From Kappaphycus alvarezii (taxonomy: Eukaryota; Rhodophyta; Florideophyceae; Gigartinales; Solieriaceae), in assembly GCA_002205965.3 (NCBI GenBank), contig NADL03000001.1:558001-622000 (forward strand): 64,000 nucleotides of DNA. Direction: 5' to 3'. The position numbers and the translations under genes were made by a program. Numbering within the stretch: position 1 is the first letter of the stretch; each line of letters starts with the position of its first letter. This document shows, piece by piece, positions 58,320-64,000 of this stretch. The notes beneath the pieces were generated by a model that saw only the letters and a program-made list of their open reading frames with translations, did no database searches and had not been told where the DNA came from.

Positions 58320-59071
58320 AGGGTTTATCAAAGACAAACCCAACTTTTCTACGCAAATCTTGTAGTGAAATCTACATGCAAGGGACAACTTACAACATCA
58401 GCGGTTTACCTTTGCGGTCTTGTGGTTATTAACGTAGATATCAGTTAAATTTACTCATCTGTCATTTCGAGTGTACACTGCCTAACCGCCTATTAAGATC
58501 AAGATCTAATCGGATGATCCACTATGGTACACAAACTCAAGATATTATTGCCCATTAAGTTTTCATCAACTTACTCTGCTCGTTTGGGTCCAGGGGGCCA
58601 CAGCATTAGTAGTAGAGTACAGTAGTACAACACAACGAAATAGGCTTGCGTACGCTACCCACAATCCCAGCCTTTTGTATATCGATGGCGTCCTCCGTTT
58701 GGGCGACGGCTTTAATTCATCCTTCGTAGGGAGAGAGAGTACTGATGCCAGTTCAAAGCATAATCGTCACATTTGCAGCACTGCCATGCAATGATGGAAA
58801 ACTTTGCTAAAGTACGTCTAGCCGGAACAGGCCAGATCGTACGCTTTTATCTTTGGGTTGGTTGCAAAGCACGGAAAGAGCTCACTAATTTTACAACGCA
58901 ATGAGCGTCGGTCTAACAGGGACTGGCGACGCGAGATTACGGCCTTTCGCGTTGAGTGAAATCATTCCCCCAGGAGGAAGACACATTCCTTCGCTGAAGG
59001 AAAGACTCGACATTTCAATCAACTTGCCATCGATTCTGTTTGAAATCTTCGTGAAGCGGTATGCTCTTTGT
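58320..59071. other. Spacer between convergent small genes
   Basis: An 86-codon plus frame (58901-59161) overlaps the 3' end of the minus-strand Cys-rich gene and is treated as a shadow. Nothing else stands out. Confidence 0.4.
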
Positions 59072-59807
59072 TTAGATTCTGCCTTGATTGGACTCGAGTC
59101 CTATACACCGCACCCAGATGTCCCTGTTACGACACCTTCCAAAACGGTTAAACATTCTTAAAAATCTCGTTATGTTGAAGTTTATGACGGCGTTGTCATT
59201 ATTAGGCCAATCATTTCCTGCCGGACTTCCGATCCAGTTTCTGATTTGCGGGCAAATTATCGGCAAACCGAGTCTAGGCGTACACCTTCGACAGTAAGGG
59301 TAGTGACATCGGGCCAAATCCTGCAAATATCAAAATGGGCATGGGCCGGGCAGTTACCGCGATTCAACGAGATCAGTGTGCCCATATTAAAACGCTGGTC
59401 GTACTGAGCAGCCGTCGAGCCAGAGGGAATACAATCACAACACTCCTCACAGATAGAGTAGATAAAATAGTCGAGCGCCATCTTGTTGGCCGGGTCATCA
59501 AAGTCACGCCATTGTTTGGCGCGAATGGTATCACAAGGGTTGAGACGGACATACTCGCCGATCATGCTTTTGCAGGGTGGATCGTCAATGTCGTAGATGG
59601 CGGCACAGTTGTTTAGATTACCTTGGGAATCAAATCCTCGGAAATCACACGGTCTGCACATACCACGGGGAAGAGTGAAGACACTGCAATTGAAGCACCA
59701 AGCGTCTCGGTGTTGCGATTCGGGTGACATGGGTTACGTTGGCCGAGAGCGTGAGGAACAAGGACAGCAATGATGGTAACTGAAAGTAGGTGCGAGAGGG
59801 AGAACAT
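59072..59807 (-). CDS. Secreted Cys-rich protein of unknown function
   Basis: ATG 59807 begins a typical signal peptide (MFSLSHLLSVTIIAVLVPHALGQ, given in two parts: MFSLSHLLSVTII then AVLVPHALGQ), so the protein enters the secretory pathway. After a one-base shift near 59735 the mature region has about 16 Cys: WCFNCSV, CRPCDFRG, PPCKSMIGEYV, SICEECCDCIPSGS, NCPAHAHFDICRIWPDVTTL. A second shift near 59270 leads to PIICPQIRNWIGSPAG, FNRFGRCRNRDIWVRC and LESNQGRI before the stop at 59072. The whole is about 240 residues. The dense Cys and the block ALDYFIYSICEECCDC suggest a disulfide-stabilised extracellular domain. I recall similar multi-copy proteins in a red alga but cannot name a family. 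Function unknown. Confidence 0.65.
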
Positions 59808-61780
59808 GACGACACGAATGAGGCGAGTAGCGGAGAGCAAGTGAACGGGACTGGGGAGTTGGATAGGTCTGCTGATTGCTTCAGTCTTGTAAACGCTTGA
59901 CGAGGAAACAGTCTACATAAAATTAGTTGAAGTTGGCAGCGCGGCCTTCCGTTTTAAACCCGCGGATGGCCAGGTTCCAGGGGTAAACTCATTCATAGTT
60001 GCCATAAAGGGATGCTGCCTCCTGGCACGTAATCGCGAATGGGTTTAATCAGGAGGTCTCTTGCTGGTACATACCAGATACCACTCGCTCCCGGGATTGT
60101 GCCTGACGAGACAATTCAACTGAAGACTTTGATACTGTACAGTACAAACTGTGGATGGGTTTTCATTTGCATATCTGAGTCAACTGGCAGACCAGTTCAT
60201 GCCGGCTTACAGTAAACTTGGTTGAAATGAAAATGAAAAATCCAACTTGCGCAAAGTGTTTTACATTGGTATGGTAATGCGCGGGCTAAACATTGGCTTG
60301 TTCAAGTTAGCTAATTCAGAAAATTTCGGTAGGCCATATGTACCCTCCAACAGGTAAAAATTACAGAAAATGTATTTTCTCAGGCTGGTTTCTGTAAAGA
60401 AATCTTGTTACAATTGGTTGGTCAAGGCACGATTCTGAAGCACTGAACCGTTTTCAGGTGCTGCTCTGAGGTATAGTGCTGTACTGCACATATCGCCGGC
60501 ATTGAGCCCGCCCTGTAAGGAAGGTCATGTACTGTACTGTAGTGTTACCCATCAGCGACGACTTTTCCCGCATAACGCATTAGCCGCGTGGATATAACCG
60601 ACCACATCTTCCATGCATTAAAATAATCTAAAAATTTTCCCCATATTGCACATATTGAACTGTACGTGATGGTGGGAATGGACAAATTACCACCCTATCG
60701 CTCCAGAAATAAACGAAATCCTCTACGTACAGTATGAGGAATGGCCGGCAGGGGGAGAAGGTCAAAAGTGGATTTACAGCTGTAAATCATATCGGTTGAC
60801 ATAAAGCTTGTTTCGGGACGAAAACTGCCCAGCTTGCCATTCCAGCTTTGATCTAATTGTATTGACTAAATCATTACAGAAAGTTCCGTGTATGGTGGCA
60901 GCACATTAGGGAATGGCTAAATGCTAAAATCCTCACCACCCATTTTGAAATCATGATAATCAAAAAACTTGCGCAGATTTTATGTCTCTCGCAAATTTTA
61001 GGTTTGTTACAGTAGTCCAGAATGGATCACAACCGATCTTAAAGCTGGCAAAACACCAAAACTGTATATTCGCAGGGACACATGCCTTTCTGTAAGGAAA
61101 GAGACGCCTGTATTCGTGCCGGTGCCAGCATGCAGTTCTTGGTTACACAAAAGAATATCTGTTGGCATCAAGACAGGCGGGTATTGGGGGGAGAATCTTT
61201 TGATGTGTTCAAAAACTCGAGCCATGCAGCTATTGAAGGGCCTCAGCCTCAGTCGCTAGTGCGATAACTCAAAAAAAACAGTTCTTCAAAAATTCATTCT
61301 GTAGTATGATAAATTTCTGAATTGCATTTCCGGAATTAATCCTGAAAATTTAATTTTAATTTAAAAAAACCATGCAGATAAATGGGAGTATTAGTTTTGT
61401 GGAGGCTACGAGTATTACCACTACAGACTCAGGACCTGCCAACATAGAATTTTTCAACATGGCGCTATGAGCAAAGCACAGTGAATGTAGAACACTGTTC
61501 TCATAGCCATTTCGAACTGCCGGATCGGTACTTTACACTCAAGGTCCTCATCTTCTGGGGATACCTGGGGTGTCTTACTGATTAGAGATATAGGACTCAG
61601 CGATTGTGATGCACGAGTGTCGACCTTTTTTCTCTAGTGCATCTCCGCTCTCCCTGCTATGACGGAGCATATTGTTGCACGCAGCTGTGGACATAAGATG
61701 GGGAGGTGGAAGGGGGGACCGCAGGAGCAGAAACAGACTGGGTAGGGGCAGGGGCAGGTGAAGGTGGAAGGGAGTTGGCA
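59808..61780. other. Intergenic, no supported gene
   Basis: Contains GTACA/TACTGTA runs at about 60135-60149, 60478-60488 and 60528-60542, and one copy of the dispersed CCGACCACATCTT motif at 60598. A minus frame at 61007-61225 and its plus shadow have no motif. Confidence 0.5.
60594..60642 (+). repeat. Dispersed intergenic motif copy
   Basis: TAACCGACCACATCTT is identical to the copy at 58195-58210; the following ATTAAAATAATCT and AAATTTTCCCC parts are diverged but in the same order. Confidence 0.55.
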
Positions 61781-61798
61781 TCGATGTCCGCTGCAGCG

Positions 61799-61990
61799 TC
61801 CGACTATACTGCCGGCTAAGAGCGAACCGGCTAGTCCACGTCGGTCAAGTACAGAGACATGCGCGACAAGACACAATGTGCGATAGACAACCAGATCGTG
61901 CAACTAATGTGCCCATAGATGCGCGTGCGGATAACTCCAACTGATGTGTTGAACTTCTGTGCGATACTTGCCAGGTGTCCCCATATGAAG
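61799..61990 (-). repeat. LINE-like 3' end, copy 2
   Basis: Matches 3229-3425 in block order (CCACGTCGGTCA, GCGACAA, GTGCAACT, GAACTTCTGTGCGATAC). It lies just downstream of the retroelement coding fragment on the minus strand. Confidence 0.5.
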
Positions 61991-62105
61991 AGCATAGTAG
62001 CGAGGGAAGGCGAATGCTGGGAGTTGAAAGCCAGCAGCTAGTATTCGAAATTGGGGTCTGTATGGGGTTGTAGGAAGGGGGCGAGAGTCGACGCGACAGT
62101 TTGCG

Positions 62106-63087
62106 TTAAAGGTAGGTGACCTTGTTGCGGTGCGCAACCGCCGCAGCACCCCCAACTTCCCGAGTTACCCTTAATCGTACGTCGTCTTTGAACTGTGAGA
62201 CGACGGTGACATCGCAGGCGATAGGGCGGTTCACAGTGCCGTCGGGAGCTACTGGTGGATGGACGAGGATGTCAGCGAGTCAACGCTCGGTACCTCGCAC
62301 CAGGAGCGGGACCTCGATCTGGAAGTTCAGGCCGGCTGCACGGGCAATACGGTCGGCAATGATGTTGCGGAGCAAGTCATTCCGGTGCGTCCGACCGAAC
62401 CCTGAATGGCGCAGGTCCACTGCATAGTCTCCAAACCTGTTCATAGGTCTCTTACAATGTTCGCAGTTCCGTGGAAGCGAATCATCGTAAAGGGGGAGTC
62501 CGAGGTAGCGGTGTATCATGGTCTTCCAGCGCACCGGTGACAATTCCGCGTCGGTGGTGGATTGCGCGATGAGGAATGCGGTGCCTGGGCCTTTGCGGAC
62601 TGCAAGGCCGGGTTTCCGGTACTGCACTTTGGCGGCGGTATGTTAGTCGGGATTCGGGAAACACGCCCAGGCTTCGTCGTCGAAGTGAGTCTTGGTCTGC
62701 GCATCGTGCTGCACCCATTTTAGGTAGGTTTGAACATGGATGTGCGCTGCAGAGAGAGGAAGCGGGTCGTAGGAGCCAAGGTCGACGGAGTTGGGATGGC
62801 CGGAGATGCGGAGCACAAGCTCGCGAATGGGGATGGCGGTTTGGCGGAGGAAGGACTTATCGCGGCGGCTTTGGATTTGTAACCCGGTCCTCACGCGGGC
62901 CGGCGCGGCGTCGATGAGACTTACGGAGGCAGCAAAGTGCAGAAACGGCTAGAGAAGCGTGAAGACGAGACCACCATGGCGGCAGAGCAGTGTGGCCTGC
63001 GGCCATGCTACGTCCGACAGGGTGACACCGTGGAGAAGAAGGTGAAGGACGTCCGTTGGAGGCCGTCAAAAGCGTTGGCAGCGGCAC
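62106..63087 (-). pseudogene. LINE-like retroelement protein, C-terminal part
   Basis: The frame from about 62950 to 62106 reads through with only two internal stops, TAA at 62643-62645 and TGA at 62280-62282, both explicable by C-to-T change. It contains SLIDAAPARVRTGLQIQ, PNSVDLGSYDPLPLSAAHI, RWKTMIHRYLGLPL, CEHCKRPMNRFGDYAVDLRH, then THRNDLLRNIIADRIARAAG, and finally ADILVHPPVAPDG and ACDVTVVSQF. The order C..C....D..GDHA..C, RHN.LRD.I...A..AGL, RPAD(I/V)L, (A/C).DVTV is the C-terminal region of many RT-encoding retroelement proteins of algae, fungi and plants. The second Cys/His pair is partly lost (DYAVDLRH). A further upstream part (62857-63087) is in another frame. RT itself is not in the window. 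Confidence 0.6.
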
Positions 63088-63300
63088 GGCCGTGTAGGAC
63101 GGGAATGCACCGATTACCCGCGAGAATTGTAGTCCGTCATTACTGTATCTACTCCCATTTATTTCTCACGGGTCCTCTTACTGCCTTGCCACATTTCAGC
63201 AATCTTTCCCACGGGTACAGTGCATTGTTCTACAATTAAGCAATTAAGCGCACGTGGGACGAACTGGGAAAGGTGTATAAGGATGGCTCTACTACTCGCA
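63088..63300. other. Intergenic, boundary of LTR-like block
   Basis: GC falls here. A short plus frame (62937-63239) is a shadow of the retroelement strand. Confidence 0.35.
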
Positions 63301-63720
63301 CAAGGTTTGCAAAGTCCTCCGTACCCTGCCGTACTCAAATCTTCCGTCATTTTGACGGACTGCGAGGGGTTGTGGTCTTCACAGCCTTGCGGGCTTGTCG
63401 TCAAGCTCTCTCGTCCGGAGTTCTCGCCGTTGTCGTCGCCGTCTCTATCTGTAAGCCTATGTGCTTACAGCGGGAGTCTTTTAAGCCTTCTGAATCCCAG
63501 GTTCAGGTGTGGAGTTTTCTTCCGGTCCCTTTTTCGCTTGAGTGGGCAATCGGTTCAGCCATTGCCCGGAGTCGTCCGTCTAGCAGAACCCGAGGTCCTG
63601 TGTAGTGCGGACTTGTCGTCAAACAATAAAGCGTCATTCTTCTTCTTAAACTGTACAGCTTTAATTTCAATTCTGAATTTTTAAGTTTTAATTCCTGAAT
63701 CCTTGCGTAAACTCTCCCTG
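63301..63720. other. LTR-like block with three 7-bp hairpins
   Basis: Three perfect inverted repeats occur in sequence: TCCGTCA-TTT-TGACGGA (63343-63359), TGTAAGC-CTATGT-GCTTACA (63450-63469) and GGGCAAT-(10)-ATTGCCC (63544-63567). An AATAAAG polyadenylation-like string lies at about 63624 and a T-rich stretch follows. Overlapping plus frames (63220-63684, 63273-63605) give no recognisable protein. This could be an LTR or a structured RNA region. No second copy is in the window. Confidence 0.35.
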
Positions 63721-64000
63721 AAATGGGGGGTTAATTTACTGAGGTAGATAGCCCGAGCAGTCGCCAACCGAGCCCTGGACCAATACTCCAGGGTGAGGAC
63801 AATTCTCCTCCAACGAGTTTCTAGGCAAGAAGGCGGGATTGGTACTACCGGGACTTGACGCGGGTTTCTGGAAAGAGAGATTCACGTAATACGCTGCGTC
63901 TGTAAGGGATAAGATAGAAGGGTTGGAAAATGTTGTGTGGTTTATTGATGGCACGGCAATAGGGATAGGTCGTCCAGGCGAATACAACATCAACCAACGC
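63721..64000. other. Window end, unresolved
   Basis: A minus frame (63736-63993, 85 codons) is open to near the window edge; no motif. If the preceding block is an LTR, this would be element interior. Confidence 0.3.

Noticed and set aside
58901..59161. 86-codon plus ORF at the 3' side of the Cys-rich gene
   Set aside because: It overlaps the conserved C-terminal coding part of the minus-strand gene and has no motif of its own.
1..64000. CRISPR arrays, bacterial operons, ribosomal RNA genes
   Set aside because: No regularly spaced direct repeats with unique spacers, no Shine-Dalgarno-linked gene strings and no rRNA core sequences were seen on either strand.

Overview
This is nuclear DNA of a eukaryote. 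Two genes (SEC13 and a BT1-family transporter) carry single GT-AG introns of about 105 bases. The gene families are eukaryotic, and most of the remaining sequence is dead transposable elements. Compact, intron-poor genes in a repeat-rich background, together with Ty3/gypsy, Ty1/copia, PIF/Harbinger and LINE-like fossils, suggest a red alga, possibly a florideophyte such as Chondrus. That is an inference from gene style, not a proven assignment; an oomycete or another alga is not excluded.

Layout. 1-6 kb is AT-rich, with a decayed retroelement 3' end near 3.2-3.4 kb and an unrecognised reading frame at 5.2-5.6 kb. 6.06-8.58 kb is a delimited two-gene PIF/Harbinger-like DNA transposon: imperfect terminal inverted repeats enclose a broken DDE transposase (+) and a broken Myb/SANT-like gene (-) placed tail to tail. 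8.85-12.9 kb holds, on the minus strand, a Ty1/copia RT fragment directly followed by a decayed Ty3/gypsy gag-protease. 13-16.6 kb is a GC-rich block without a convincing gene. 16.6-20.2 kb is intergenic and rich in GTACA/TACTGTA repeats.

20.4-29.2 kb is the gene island: a CRTAC1-like FG-GAP/ASPIC protein (+), SEC13 (-), a folate-biopterin (BT1) transporter (+), a short-chain dehydrogenase (-) and an FMN-dependent alpha-hydroxyacid oxidase (-). SEC13 and BT1 are divergent across about 630 bases; CRTAC1/SEC13 and BT1/SDR are convergent. The genes do not form one pathway; they are ordinary housekeeping or metabolic genes packed together.

29.2-38 kb is mixed intergenic DNA with TE-like coding remnants (33.4-34.1, 35.5-36.4 and 36.9-37.5 kb). 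38-57.3 kb is a long AT-rich desert with almost no coding signal apart from a recognisable Ty3/gypsy RT fossil (39.8-40.2 kb) and weaker integrase and RT-connection fossils (55.0-55.6 kb). 57.7-59.8 kb has two small convergent genes, an acidic-tailed protein (+) and a secreted Cys-rich protein (-). 61.8-63.1 kb is the C-terminal part of a LINE-like retroelement protein on the minus strand. 63.3-63.6 kb has three perfect 7-bp hairpins in an LTR-like stretch.

Two kinds of damage are visible. The conserved genes are interrupted mainly by isolated one-base shifts, several at G/C runs, with otherwise well-preserved protein sequence; this looks like uncorrected assembly error. The transposons carry scattered in-frame stops and lost catalytic residues; this is real decay.
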